Origin: Couchioplanes azureus
Lineage (GTDB): Bacteria; Actinomycetota; Actinomycetes; Mycobacteriales; Micromonosporaceae
Length of the DNA stretch: 64,000 nucleotides
Direction: 5' to 3'
NCBI RefSeq assembly: GCF_014648355.1
Contig: NZ_BMQY01000006.1
Span: 365,698-429,697 of the forward strand
Below, one piece after another: positions 26,389-35,256 of the stretch. The notes beneath the pieces are model-generated. The model worked only from the letters and a program-made list of their open reading frames with translations, searched no databases and was not told the origin of the DNA. Each line of letters opens with the position of its first letter. Within the stretch, counting starts at the first letter, position 1. The translations under genes were made by a program, and so were the position numbers.

Positions 26389-26772
26389 TTATCGGCTGTC
26401 TTCCTCCGCTTGACGTCTGGCTTTGTCGGCCTCCACGCGGTGCCACTCCGCGTCACGTTGGTGCTCGGCAGCATGAGCAGGATCAACGGACGCCGCCTCC
26501 TCGTGTGCCTGTTGCGCAAGCTCATGGCCCCTTGCCGCGCTCCAGTGCGCGGCGGCCGCCCGCGCACGGCTGGCCTCTGCCAGCTCGGCAGCGCGGGAGG
26601 CGGACTGAGTATCCGACACCGCCTGCACCTTTCCAGGCTGGTCGACATTGCTCAGGCGCTCGCCGATCTCCCGGCTCCGTTCATGAGCCTCAGCTGCACG
26701 CTGGGCTGCCTGCCCCCCCCGCTGGTGAGCCTCCGCCGCCAGCTCATTCCAAGACCGCTCGTCTGGCTCCAC
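26389..26772 (-). CDS. Small Ala/Glu/Arg-rich coiled-coil protein
   Basis: 127 residues with nearly continuous charged helix (WNELAAEAHQRGGQAAQRAA ... AEWHRVEADKARRQAEEDSR). It is rich in His and Ala, has no Cys and no hydrophobic core, and should be an elongated coiled coil. Proteins of this look occur near GAF/ANTAR and stress genes in actinomycetes; function is unknown. The frame is intact, unlike its surroundings. Sequence from 26195 to 26388 and 26773 to 26826 shows nothing convincing. Confidence 0.55.
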   Translation of the reverse strand: MEPDERSWNELAAEAHQRGGQAAQRAAEAHERSREIGERLSNVDQPGKVQAVSDTQSASRAAELAEASRARAAAAHWSAARGHELAQQAHEEAASVDPAHAAEHQRDAEWHRVEADKARRQAEEDSR

Positions 26773-26826
26773 GCCAACCGCCCTTCGCCGCCAAGCTCGT
26801 GACGACCTACCAAGCGCGCGGTAGCG

Positions 26827-27050
26827 TCACCTGCCACAACGATACGTCTCAGCCCTGTCGCTGACTGTCGGTGGATCGATGGTCGCGCCAACGGCTGATG
26901 CGTCCACGAGTCGCCGCGTCCACACATCCGGTTCTGGCCCGCCGATGTCCGCCCAGATGCGCGCATTGGCGCCGGCAAACGCTGTCACCGCGGCACGATG
27001 GGCGACGCGCCAGGCCGGTACCGCGCCCGGAATGAGATCACCTTCGCGTC
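26827..27050 (-). pseudogene. Unidentified coding remnant
   Basis: A minus-strand frame ending TGA at 26827 reads EGDLIPGAVPAWRVAHRAAV, then FAGANARIWADIGGPEPDVW and RRLVDASAVGATIDPP. The text looks protein-like with GC-rich third positions, but no start codon with ribosome-binding site precedes it and a stop closes the frame upstream. Most simply a truncated gene of the decayed region. Confidence 0.3.
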
Positions 27051-27072
27051 AGAGTCGCACTACCCCGAGTCG

Positions 27073-27423
27073 GTGGAGTCCCCAGTCATCGTGATCTGCG
27101 ACTTCGAGGTCAAGCACGCCGACGTCGTGGGGCTCGTCGCCGGCGAGCTACGCGAGCGACACCCAGGGGCAGAGCTGTACTTCGCCGTGTTCGGAATCAT
27201 GACCAAGGGTGAATCCCTGGAGGTCGATGGTTTCGACGACCTCACCGGCAGCACAATCATGCAGGCGGCGAAGTTCGAGGCGGTCTTCATCGCCGCGACG
27301 ATGAGCCCTCCGGGCATCGAACCGCCGTTGAGCTTCGCTGAGCAGATAGAGCGATTGCGATGGACGAGGCCAACGACATCCCCGATCTCGCAGCCAGGAT
27401 CGCCGCGACGGTACGCGGTGTGA
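27073..27423 (+). pseudogene. Unidentified gene, probably frameshifted at its end
   Basis: The GTG at 27073 opens a 116-residue frame: VIVICDFEVKHADVVGLVAG, LYFAVFGIMTKGESLEVDGF, FEAVFIAATMSPPGIEP. The first 95 residues look genuine (a small alpha/beta domain). The last 20 are out of character and overlap the coding frame of the next gene, suggesting loss of the original stop by a frameshift near 27355. Function unknown; it probably formed an operon with the following phosphatase-like gene. Confidence 0.4.
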
Positions 27424-27840
27424 TGTTGGACCTGCGTCCCCGGCTCTGACCGGGCGGCGTGGCGAGAGCGAGAACCTGCGCCACGAGGACAACTTCCTGT
27501 CCGAGCATGACCTGTGGATGCACCGCCGCTATCGCGAACTGCTCACCCCGATCCTCGGCTCGTTCGTCTATGCCTCCGAGGAGGCCGAGCCCGAGGTGAT
27601 CGGGGCCGATCCCGATCCTGACCTCTGCGTACTGGTCGATCCGCTCGACACCAGCGAACTGGCCGTGCGCGGTCTCCTCGGCTACACGCACGTCATGGTC
27701 TACTCCCGCGCCGCCGCTCAGCCCGTCGTCGCGGTGGTTGGCGACATCTTCCACCACCTCCAGCTCTACGTCGGCGCCCGCGACGAGCACGGCACCGACC
27801 GGGCCTTCGTCATCACGGCCGATTCCCAGGCGTACGAGCC
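27360..27840 (+). pseudogene. Inositol-monophosphatase-like pseudogene
   Basis: Starts MDEANDIPDLAARIAATVRG from the ATG at 27360; the frame breaks at about 27446, and continues one base off as RGESENLRHEDNFLSEHDLW, then FVYASEEAEPEVIGADPDPD and CVLVDPLDTSELAVRGL. The acidic E-E and D-P-L-D metal-binding motifs and the length to the break match the N-terminal half of the inositol monophosphatase fold. After about 27840 the similarity stops and the C-terminal half with the second Asp motif is missing. Both a frameshift and a truncation make it non-functional. From here to 28290 only antisense-looking, stop-interrupted coding text is seen. Confidence 0.65.
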
Positions 27841-28290
27841 GCGACAGCACACGAAGAAGCCGCGGGCTTCGCCGTGGCAGGCGCCGGACTGTCGCGCGCG
27901 CCCACCGCATCCGGCGTACGGCGGCGTCCGCTGCCGGGTGGCGCAATCCGGCCATTCCGGTGATGACCGGCATACCGGCGGACACCGTTGACACCGGGGC
28001 CACGCCGGCGGGCCCCGTACCGGCATCGGTACAGGGCCGCCGGTCAGCGGGCAGCAGGCGCCGCAGAACACCCTTGGCCGTGGCGCCGGCCCAGTACGAC
28101 TGCACCAGGTGCGAGCCGGCGGCGATGTCGGCCCCCGCCAGAGCCGGACCCACGAACTGGGCGACCCGCTGCTACTTCGCGATCCGCTCCGGGGTCCGCT
28201 CGGTGGTGTGGTCGCGTAGGCCACGTCGATGCCAGGCCGCTCGCAGCAGAGGGTGGGTTTCTCCGTGGGGGGAAGGGGCATACCGCGCGC

Positions 28291-29586
28291 ATGTCTGAGA
28301 ATCGGCGTCCTTATCTCGACGACAGCCTGGGACTGGCGGTGCAGGGCTACTCCTGGCTTCCGGGGCGGTGGCGCCGCGCCGGTACGGCGAGCGCCGTGCA
28401 GACCCGGCTGATGGGCCGCCGTGCGGTCGGCTTGCGCGGGCCGGAAGCGGTGCGGTTCTTCTATGACGAGGCGCATGTACGGCGGCACGGCGCGATTCCC
28501 GAGCCGGTACAGGGCACGCTCTTCGGCCACAGCGCCATCCAAACGCTCGACGGCCTGGATCACCGCAACCGCAAGATGATGTTCCTGTCGGTGCTGAAGG
28601 ACGCGCGCCAGGTGGGCCGGCTTGCGCAACGCGCCGGGGAGCTCTGGGACGAGGCGGCCGAGGACTGGACGCGGCGGCCGCAGGTGGTGCTCTTCGACGA
28701 GTCCGCTCGTGTGATCACCCGGGCGGTGTGTGAATGGGCCGGTGTTCCGCTCGCCGCCGCGGACGTGACACGAACGGCCGCCGACCTGACCGCGCTGGTG
28801 GACGGGTTCGCCACCCTCGGACCGCGGCACTGGCGGGCGCGCCGGGCCCGGGGACGCTGCGAGCGCTGGCTGGCCGACCTGATTCAGCAGGTACGCGACG
28901 GTGCGGTGACCGCGCCCGCCGACTCGGTGCTGGACCTCGTGGCCCGCCACACCGAGACAGACGGGCGGCTGATCGAGCGCAAGCGAGCGGCGGTGGAACT
29001 GCTCAACGTCATCCGGCCGACGGTCGCGGTGTCCTGGTACGTCAGCTTCGCCGGGCACGCGTTGCACCGTTGGCCGCAGCACCGGCAGCGGCTGCAGGCA
29101 GGTGATCGGGAATGGGCTGTCGCCTTCGCCCACGAGCTGCGCCGATTCTACCCGTTCGCGCCGTTCGTGGGTGGTCTGGCCGTCCGGGACCTGAGCTGGC
29201 GGGGCGAGCACATCCCGGCGGGCGCCATGGTGTTGCTCGACATCTACGGCCAGCACCACGACCCGGCGCTGTGGCCGGATCCGTACCGTTTCGATCCCGG
29301 ACGTTTCCTCGACAAGGCGCCGGGCCGCGACGAACTGATCCCGCAAGGCGGCGGCGACCCGCACGCCGGCCACCGGTGCCCGGGCGAGGACGTCACCCTC
29401 GCGCTGCTGGCCACGCTGGTCATCCGGCTGGCCCGGCTCGACTTCGAGGTGCCGCAGCAGGATCTGACCATCTCACTGCGCCGGATTCCGGCCCTGCCTC
29501 GCAGCCGGGTGGTGCTCCGCGTGGCCGGCTCGGCCCGGTCCGAGGACGCGGTGGACGCGGTGCTTCATGCCACGCCGTACCGCTGA
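28291..29586 (+). CDS. CYP152-type cytochrome P450 (fatty-acid peroxygenase)
   Basis: 431 residues. Heme ligand Cys363 in GGGDPHAGHRCPGE and the RP pair Arg242-Pro243 in VIRPTVAVSW replace the usual acid-alcohol pair of P450s; both positions equal those reported for Bacillus P450-BSbeta. The Arg holds the fatty-acid carboxylate, which then activates hydrogen peroxide, so no redox partner is needed. At the position of Gln85/His85 of the family it has Gln (FGHSAIQTLDG), favouring hydroxylation over decarboxylation (inference). ATG at 28291. A GTTT-N15-GGGCAT element at 28257-28281 is near the stress-promoter form found later but lies too close to the start. Confidence 0.9.
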   Translation: MSENRRPYLDDSLGLAVQGYSWLPGRWRRAGTASAVQTRLMGRRAVGLRGPEAVRFFYDEAHVRRHGAIPEPVQGTLFGHSAIQTLDGLDHRNRKMMFLSVLKDARQVGRLAQRAGELWDEAAEDWTRRPQVVLFDESARVITRAVCEWAGVPLAAADVTRTAADLTALVDGFATLGPRHWRARRARGRCERWLADLIQQVRDGAVTAPADSVLDLVARHTETDGRLIERKRAAVELLNVIRPTVAVSWYVSFAGHALHRWPQHRQRLQAGDREWAVAFAHELRRFYPFAPFVGGLAVRDLSWRGEHIPAGAMVLLDIYGQHHDPALWPDPYRFDPGRFLDKAPGRDELIPQGGGDPHAGHRCPGEDVTLALLATLVIRLARLDFEVPQQDLTISLRRIPALPRSRVVLRVAGSARSEDAVDAVLHATPYR

Positions 29587-29599
29587 CGAAGGGCCGGCC

Positions 29600-30151
29600 G
29601 TGGATCAGGAGCGGCAGGACGACAGCGGGTCTTCACCCCGGACCGGGATGCGGCAAGAGCCGAACACGGCGGACAACGGCCGGCCGCTGCCCGTGATCAC
29701 TGACCTGGCCGAGCTGATCGAGCTGCTGGACGAGGCACCGGCCGAGGGCGGGTACTACGTGCGGTGGTCGAGGGGACCCGCGGTGGACCTGGTCGACGAC
29801 CACGGCGGTTCCAGCCGGGACACCCTGACGGGTGTGCGCCTGCCGGGCCTGTCGGCCAACCCGCTCGCGGTGGAGGATTGGTGGGGCGACCGGTCCCGGC
29901 GGCTCTGGGCCGCCCGCCGGCTGTACGACTACCGCCACCTGCACCGCGACGGCGCACGCCCGTGGGTACTGGTGGGACAGGTCTGCGGGCGCGGCCCCGA
30001 CAACGAGCCACTGGTGCGATGCCGGCGACCGATCGCCTGGGTGAGTGAGGCGGTTCTCGCCCAGGCGCAGGCGCTGGTCGAGCAGCAGTCGGCCGAGGGG
30101 TGGGGACCGCTCAACCGTAGCGGTGCGGACCCCGGGCCTCTCCCGGCGTGA
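29600..30151 (+). CDS. Unknown protein, probably DUF6098 family
   Basis: 183 residues from the GTG at 29600; an ATG at 29567 inside the P450 gene is the alternative. No enzymatic motif, no membrane segment. The core (ITDLAELIELLDEAPAEGGY, WWGDRSRRLWAARRLYDYRH, GRGPDNEPLVRCRRPIAW) recalls a family I know as DUF6098, often near stress genes in actinomycetes; name from memory. It follows the P450 closely and is probably co-transcribed. Confidence 0.65.
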   Translation: MDQERQDDSGSSPRTGMRQEPNTADNGRPLPVITDLAELIELLDEAPAEGGYYVRWSRGPAVDLVDDHGGSSRDTLTGVRLPGLSANPLAVEDWWGDRSRRLWAARRLYDYRHLHRDGARPWVLVGQVCGRGPDNEPLVRCRRPIAWVSEAVLAQAQALVEQQSAEGWGPLNRSGADPGPLPA

Positions 30152-30219
30152 ATGTGGCATCCGGCGCGCGCACCGGAAGTACCGCGACTTCTCCGCGACG
30201 TCGCCGGCGTACGCGGCCG

Positions 30220-32001
30220 TCAGCCGATCCCGTGCGACTGCAGCCAGAGTTCGAGCAGGCCCAGCTGCCACAGTTTGTTGTAGCCGACCGGCGTGCGGTG
30301 CTTGTTCGGCTGCGCCAGCAGTTCTTCGACGTATTCCGGCCGGAACAGGCCGCGTTCCTTGGCGGCGGGGCTGTAGAGGGCTTTGGTGACCTGGTCGAGC
30401 ACCGCTCCCTGCAGGTGGCGCAACGCCGGCACCGGGAAGTAGCCCTTGGGCCGGTCGATCAGCTCGGCCGGCAGGTGGCGCCGGGCGAGGTCCTTCAGTA
30501 CGCCCTTGCCACCCTGCGCCACCTTCAGCTCCGGCGGGCAGGCCGCGGCCAGCGAGACGAGGTCCTGGTCGAGGAACGGCACCCGCAGTTCGAGCCCCCA
30601 CGCCATGCTCATGTTGTCCACCCGTTTGACCGGGTCGTCGGGCATCAGCAGGTGCGTGTCGAGCCGCAGCACGGCATCGACGGCGGTGTCCGCACCGGGC
30701 GCGTTCAGGTGCTGTTCGATCACGGCGCGGCTGACGTCGTGGCGACACAGATGCTCCGGCTGCACCACCTCGGCCAGTTCGGCGTGGCTGCGGTCGGCGA
30801 AGGCCCGGATGAACGCGTCCGCCGCGGTGCCGCGCGGGATCCGGGCCAGCGGCTGGTGGTATCCGTAACCGCCGAACACCTCGTCGGCGCCCTGTCCGGA
30901 CTGCGCCACCTTCACGTGCCGAGAGACCTCCTGCGACAGCAGGTGGAACGCGACCACGTCGTGGCTGCCCATCGGCTCGGACATCGCGGTGACGGCCTGT
31001 TCGACGGCGGATTGCAGGCGGACGTCCTCGATCGGGATGCGCGTGTGCTCGGTGCCGAAGGTACGGGCCGCGAGGTCCGAGTAGGCGAACTCGTCACCGG
31101 ACTCCCCGCCGGCGCTGTCGAACCCGATGCTGAACGTCCGCAGGTCGCGTTGCCCGGCCTCGGCGGTCAGCGCGACGATGAGGCTGGAGTCGAGGCCGCC
31201 GGAGAGCAGGACCCCCACCGGCACGTCCGCGATCAGGCGCCGCTCGACGGCGACCCGCAACGCGCCGGTCAATGCCTCCTGCCAGTCGCCGGCGTCCATG
31301 CCGGCGTGCGCCGGATCGCGTACGTAGTCCGGGCGCCAGTAGATGTGGTCGCGGCTGCTTCCGTCGCGCTCGATGACGCGTACGGTGGCCGGCGGCAGCT
31401 TGCGGACGCCACGCAGGATCGTCCTGGGCGCGGGGACGATGGAGTGCCACGACAGGTAGTGGTGCAGGGCGACGGTGTCGATGCCGGTGTCCACCCCGCC
31501 GCCGGCGAGCAGGGCAGGCAGCGTGGAGGCGAACCGGACTCCGCTGCCGGACTCGGCGAGGTACAGCGGTTTGATGCCGAGCCTGTCCCGCGCCAGCACC
31601 AGCCGGCGACGGGTGCGGTCCACCACGGCGACGGCGAACATGCCGACCAGATGCTCGGCGAATCGTTCACCCCAACGGTGGTATGCGACCAGGACCACCT
31701 CGGTGTCGCTGTTCGAATGGAAGCCGTACCCGTAGCCCTCGAGTTCCGTGCGCAGCTCACGGTAGTTGTAGACGCAGCCGTTGAAGCTGATGCCGACACC
31801 GAGTTCGTCGGAGACCATCGGCTGGTGGCCGTTGTCGGACAGGTCGATGATGCTCAGCCGCCGGTGCCCGAGCATCACCCAGCCGTCGTCCCAGTGCCCG
31901 CTGCCGTCGGGTCCTCGTGATTGCAGCGCTTCGGTCATCCGTACGACCGCTCCGGCGTCGGGCCGTCCGCCGAAACTCACTTCACCGCTGATTCCACACA
32001 T
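30220..32001 (-). CDS. N-acetylglutaminylglutamine-type amidotransferase (asparagine synthase family)
   Basis: 593 residues from the ATG at 32001, which puts the catalytic Cys at position 2 (MCGISGEVSF). Class II glutamine amidotransferase domain: RGPDGSGHW, HRRLSIIDLS, FNGCVYNYREL, SDTEVVL. Synthase domain: PP-loop VLLSGGLDSSLIV and GQGADEVFGGYGYH. Overall wording (e.g. LPALLAGGGVDTGID, APRTILRGVRKLPPAT) is that of the enzyme forming the terminal amide of the osmolyte N-acetylglutaminylglutamine amide, rather than free-Asn synthetase. A GTTT-N15-GGGTA promoter lies upstream at 32077-32054. The ligase at 34073 and peptidase at 35257 may belong to the same pathway. Confidence 0.85.
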   Translation of the reverse strand: MCGISGEVSFGGRPDAGAVVRMTEALQSRGPDGSGHWDDGWVMLGHRRLSIIDLSDNGHQPMVSDELGVGISFNGCVYNYRELRTELEGYGYGFHSNSDTEVVLVAYHRWGERFAEHLVGMFAVAVVDRTRRRLVLARDRLGIKPLYLAESGSGVRFASTLPALLAGGGVDTGIDTVALHHYLSWHSIVPAPRTILRGVRKLPPATVRVIERDGSSRDHIYWRPDYVRDPAHAGMDAGDWQEALTGALRVAVERRLIADVPVGVLLSGGLDSSLIVALTAEAGQRDLRTFSIGFDSAGGESGDEFAYSDLAARTFGTEHTRIPIEDVRLQSAVEQAVTAMSEPMGSHDVVAFHLLSQEVSRHVKVAQSGQGADEVFGGYGYHQPLARIPRGTAADAFIRAFADRSHAELAEVVQPEHLCRHDVSRAVIEQHLNAPGADTAVDAVLRLDTHLLMPDDPVKRVDNMSMAWGLELRVPFLDQDLVSLAAACPPELKVAQGGKGVLKDLARRHLPAELIDRPKGYFPVPALRHLQGAVLDQVTKALYSPAAKERGLFRPEYVEELLAQPNKHRTPVGYNKLWQLGLLELWLQSHGIG

Positions 32002-32053
32002 GCCGCCTGCTTTCTCCGATCCCCGGCCGCGCACCCCGGGGTGCCGGTCCGGC

Positions 32054-32077
32054 TACCCGTCGGAAGATCGATGAAAC
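32054..32077 (-). promoter_or_regulatory. Sigma-B/F-type promoter of the amidotransferase gene
   Basis: On the minus strand GTTT (32077-32074), 15-bp spacer, GGGTA (32058-32054). This is the exact consensus form of actinobacterial SigB/SigF general-stress promoters; the expected start would leave a leader of about 45 nt. Confidence 0.75.
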
Positions 32078-32208
32078 GGCCGGGATCGGCCGAGCACGGG
32101 GGCTGCGGCCGAACAGTCGCCCGTACGGATGCACCGGGTGCCGGCGTAGGTCCGGCCCGGCCGGGTATGCGTGATCGGACTCGGGGAGCCGATCACGGGG
32201 AAGGGCCC

Positions 32209-32949
32209 ATGGCTAAGTCACAGCAACCGGAACGGGTATCCCCTCGGCGTCACGGGCCACTGGCCGACGCCCTCGTCGCCCTGGCGGAGACACCGGACCA
32301 CGCTTCCGGCGTCGAGGAACGCCTGACTGCGATCGCGGCCCTGGCCGCTGACCGGATCGCGGCCGCGGACTACGCGTCGATCACGACACTGCAGGGCCAC
32401 GAATACACCGCCGTCGCGACCACCAGCGACGTTGCCCGCGCCGTCGACGAGGCGCAGTTCGCCGACCGGGCCGGCCCCTGCCTCCAGGCGCTGGAGACCG
32501 GCGAACCGGTCGGGGTGCCCGACATCGCGGCGACGATGCACTGGCCCGGCTTCCACGAGGTGGCACCCGCTCTGGGCCTGCGCGCGTCCGTCTCGGTGCC
32601 GTTGTACACCGGGCGGGGCACACCGATCGCCGTGCTGAACCTTTACGGCCGCGACGACGCCGCGATGCAACCGCTGATCGCCGCGGTGGCCGAACTGTAC
32701 GCCACCAGCCGTGGACTCGATCTGGACGCCGCAGGCCCACCGGTGTCCGACCCCGGAGCCGAGGAACTGCTCACCGGATACGCAAGCGCACTGTCCATAC
32801 GCGCCACCATCCGGCTTGCTGTCGACGTCCTCGCCGGTTGCACCCGCAGCAGCACCGAGGACGCCTACACCGACCTGTGCGCGCGAGCCGCGGAGAAGGG
32901 AACCTCGCTGAGCCTTGCCGCGGCCGCCGTCCTGAGGCAGTGGCTGTGA
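32209..32949 (+). CDS. GAF-domain protein with degenerate ANTAR tail
   Basis: 246 residues. A GAF domain spans about 20-165 (ADYASITTLQGHEYTAVATT, DRAGPCLQALETGEPVGVPD, ASVSVPLYTGRGTPIAVLNL). The C-terminal about 55 residues align with the ANTAR helices of its paralogue at 39849 but have lost the conserved EQAKG-type core (IRATIRLAVDVLAGCTRSS), so RNA binding is doubtful. It may act as a sensor only. ATG at 32209 with GGGGAAGGG upstream. Convergent with the sigma-factor gene (10-bp gap). Confidence 0.82.
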   Translation: MAKSQQPERVSPRRHGPLADALVALAETPDHASGVEERLTAIAALAADRIAAADYASITTLQGHEYTAVATTSDVARAVDEAQFADRAGPCLQALETGEPVGVPDIAATMHWPGFHEVAPALGLRASVSVPLYTGRGTPIAVLNLYGRDDAAMQPLIAAVAELYATSRGLDLDAAGPPVSDPGAEELLTGYASALSIRATIRLAVDVLAGCTRSSTEDAYTDLCARAAEKGTSLSLAAAAVLRQWL

Positions 32950-32959
32950 CCGGGCGCCG

Positions 32960-33754
32960 TCAGCCGCCGGCGTGCGGATCCAGGTCTTCCCGCAGCGTGG
33001 CCAGCGCCTTGGTGAGCAGCCGGGAGACGTGCATCTGCGAGATGCCGAGCTGTGCCGCGATCTGCGACTGGGTCAGATTGCCGTAGAACCGCAGCGTCAC
33101 GATGCGGCGCAGTTGCGGCGTCAGGCGCGTCAGCGCCGGTCCGAGGCAGAGATGCCACTCGGTGAGCTCGTATCCGTGATCCTCGGATCCCAGCATGTCG
33201 CCGAGTTCGCCGGCGCCGTCCTCGCCGATCGGCGAGTTGAGCGAGGTGGCCCGGTATGCCTGGGCACCTTCCAGACCCTCGATCACCTTGTCCTCGTCGA
33301 CGTGCAGGTAAGCGGCGATCTCGGCGATCGTGGGCGTGCTGCCGAGGACCTGCGTCAGAGCCGCGCTCGCATCGTTGATCGCCGTCCGCATCTCCTGCAG
33401 CCGCCGCGGCACCCGGATGGACCAGGCCCGGTCACGGAAGTACCGCTTGAGCTCTCCCAGGATCGTCGGCAGCGCGTACCCGACGAAGTCCGCGCCGAGA
33501 ACCGGGTCGAACCGGTCGACAGCCTTGATCAGCCCGATGGTGGCCGTCTGCGTCAGATCCTCCAGCGCCTCGCCCCGCTGGGCATAGCGGCGTGCGAGGC
33601 GCCGCGCCATCGGTAGCCACGCCGCGATCGTCTCGTCGCGCAGCAGTGCCCGGGACGGCTCGTCCGGGTCGCCTGCCGCGAAGGCGTTGATCAGGGTGGC
33701 GGCGCGGTCGTCGGCCGCGGCGCGGCGGCTGTCCATGACGGGGGGCGATTGCAT
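32960..33754 (-). CDS. SigB/SigF-subfamily RNA polymerase sigma factor
   Basis: 264 residues with regions 2, 3 and 4. Region 2: LARRYAQRGEALEDLTQTATIG, LIKAVDRFDPVLGADFVGYA and YFRDRAWSIRVPRRLQE; region 3 from TPTIAEIAAYLHV; region 4 HTH LTQSQIAAQLGISQMHVSRLL. Its length and wording place it in the general-stress SigB/SigF group, normally held by an RsbW-type anti-sigma ATPase and freed by STAS proteins; three such ATPases and two STAS-like proteins are encoded at 43-49 kb. ATG 33754 has GGAG seven bases upstream. No clear autoregulatory GTTT/GGGTA promoter precedes it (a TACCC at 33905-33909 on the plus strand lacks the -35). Confidence 0.92.
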   Translation of the reverse strand: MQSPPVMDSRRAAADDRAATLINAFAAGDPDEPSRALLRDETIAAWLPMARRLARRYAQRGEALEDLTQTATIGLIKAVDRFDPVLGADFVGYALPTILGELKRYFRDRAWSIRVPRRLQEMRTAINDASAALTQVLGSTPTIAEIAAYLHVDEDKVIEGLEGAQAYRATSLNSPIGEDGAGELGDMLGSEDHGYELTEWHLCLGPALTRLTPQLRRIVTLRFYGNLTQSQIAAQLGISQMHVSRLLTKALATLREDLDPHAGG

Positions 33755-33996
33755 CGCTGACTCCAAGCGGAACGGTGATGACAAAAAGATCACCGGAACA
33801 CGACGAGAAGCCGGGCGACACATCGGTCACAGTCCGAGATGCGCACCCGGCGACGACGTCGCACTGGATGATCTCGGCGCTCTTTTTGACCGATCACTGA
33901 ACCCTACCCAAAGAACCGAGACTCGCCAACCAAAAGGTTGATAGACACAAGCCACTCCTTCTGGTTCCCCCGCGGTCGCCAGGCCGTTCACCAGGG

Positions 33997-34020
33997 GTTT
34001 GCGCCGAACGGGCACGGGTA
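33997..34020 (+). promoter_or_regulatory. Sigma-B/F-type promoter of the carboxylate-amine ligase gene
   Basis: GTTT (33997-34000), 15-bp spacer, GGGTA (34016-34020), giving a leader of about 45 nt. It lies in the 318-bp divergent gap 33755-34072, which otherwise shows an AT-richer stretch (33880-33960) without a gene. Confidence 0.75.
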
Positions 34021-34072
34021 GCCAGCACGCCCGACCGGGACCCTCCACCCCGTCAGCCAGAAGGACGAGGCC

Positions 34073-35215
34073 ATGACTTCCATGATCACCGCCGGCAGGA
34101 CGGCCACCATCTCCACGGCTTCGCCGGTGCTGACCGTCGGGGTCGAGGAGGAGTTCCTCCTGCTCGACCCGGTCACGGGACGCAACATGCCGGTCGCCGA
34201 CCAGGTGGCCGCCGCCCTACCGGAGCCGGTCCGGGAACGCAGCCGGCGAGAAATGCGCCGGAGCATGCTGGAACTGGTCACCGGCGTCTGCACCCGGCTC
34301 GACGACGTACGTGAGCAACTGTCGCAGCAACGCCGGGTCGCCGCCGACGCGGCGGAAGCCGCCGGCGCACGGCTGGTGGCCATCGGCGCCACCCCGGTCG
34401 CCGAGCCCGACGTCAGCGTGCCGCCCGGCCGGCGCTACCAGGACCTCGCGGACCGGTACGGCCCGGTCGCGCTGGACCCGGCGGCGTGCGGTCTGCACGT
34501 GCACGTCGGCGTCCCGGACCGCGAGGTCGCCGTCCAGGTCTGCAACCACCTGCAGGTGTGGCTCCCCGTGATCCGCGCGCTCACCGGGAACTCGCCGCTG
34601 TTCCAGGGCGCCGACACGGGACACGCGAGCTGGCGTTCGGTACAGCTGCTGCGCTGGCCCAGCATGGGCCCGACACCGTACTTCACGTCCGCCGCGGACT
34701 ACGACCGTACGGTGACCGCACTGATCGCCTCCGGGATGGTGCTCGACGAGGCGTCGATCTACTGGTACGCCCGCCTGTCCCCCAGCTACCCGACGGTGGA
34801 GATCCGGGTGGGCGACGTCTGCACCGACGTGGACGACACCGTTCTGGTGACCGCGCTCGTCCGCGCCACCGTCGCGACCGCGATCAGCGACATCCAGGCC
34901 GGACTTCCCGCGTCACGCCCACGGGACTGCGTGCTGGCCGGGGCGAACTGGCGCTCCGCCCGCGACGGGCTCAGCGGTGATCTGATCGACCTGCGGCTGG
35001 GCCGCGCCCGCCCGGCCTGGGACCTCGTCGACGAACTCCTCGCCACGGTGAGCCCCGCACTCCTGCGGGCCGGCGACCTCGAGCCGGTACTCGAGGGGCT
35101 CGCCCGGCTACGCGCCGACGGTGACGGCGCCACCCGGCAACGGGCGGTTCTCCGCCGGACCGGCGACGTGCGGGCCGTGCTCACCGCCCTGGCCGAGTGG
35201 ACCCGGGCCCAGTAG
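34073..35215 (+). CDS. GCS2-family carboxylate-amine ligase (YbdK/EgtA-like)
   Basis: 380 residues, matching the GCS2 family: TVGVEEEFLLLDPVTG at residues 21-36 with the metal-binding Glu cluster, GLHVHVGVPD (about 142-151), WRSVQLLRWPSMGPTPYF and TVEIRVGDVCTDVDD. These enzymes join the gamma- or alpha-carboxylate of an amino acid to an amine using ATP. The substrate is not predictable; context with an N-acetylglutaminylglutamine-type amidotransferase and an M20 dipeptidase suggests a dipeptide osmolyte. Preceded by a GTTT-N15-GGGTA promoter. Confidence 0.88.
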   Translation: MTSMITAGRTATISTASPVLTVGVEEEFLLLDPVTGRNMPVADQVAAALPEPVRERSRREMRRSMLELVTGVCTRLDDVREQLSQQRRVAADAAEAAGARLVAIGATPVAEPDVSVPPGRRYQDLADRYGPVALDPAACGLHVHVGVPDREVAVQVCNHLQVWLPVIRALTGNSPLFQGADTGHASWRSVQLLRWPSMGPTPYFTSAADYDRTVTALIASGMVLDEASIYWYARLSPSYPTVEIRVGDVCTDVDDTVLVTALVRATVATAISDIQAGLPASRPRDCVLAGANWRSARDGLSGDLIDLRLGRARPAWDLVDELLATVSPALLRAGDLEPVLEGLARLRADGDGATRQRAVLRRTGDVRAVLTALAEWTRAQ

Positions 35216-35256
35216 GACGTACGCCGTACCGACCAGCACCGATCCGGAGAGACGAC

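Noticed and set aside
25318..28290. Second copy of the tRNA-Lys 3' end as an att site
   Set aside because: No match to the T-arm/acceptor sequence was found by eye in this stretch; the element border may lie elsewhere or be deleted.
27766..29373. 535-codon minus-strand frame opposite the P450 gene
   Set aside because: It is antisense to the clear CYP152 gene; only its last part (27840-28230) reads as possible decayed coding text and is interrupted by a stop.
32162..32167. GGGTAT as another stress promoter before the GAF gene at 32209
   Set aside because: No GTTT or GNNT-type -35 with suitable sequence is convincing at 14-16 bp upstream (GCGT at 15 bp is weak).
33905..33928. Autoregulatory stress promoter of the sigma-factor gene
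   Set aside because: TACCC is present on the plus strand but the matching AAAC is missing at 14-16 bp.
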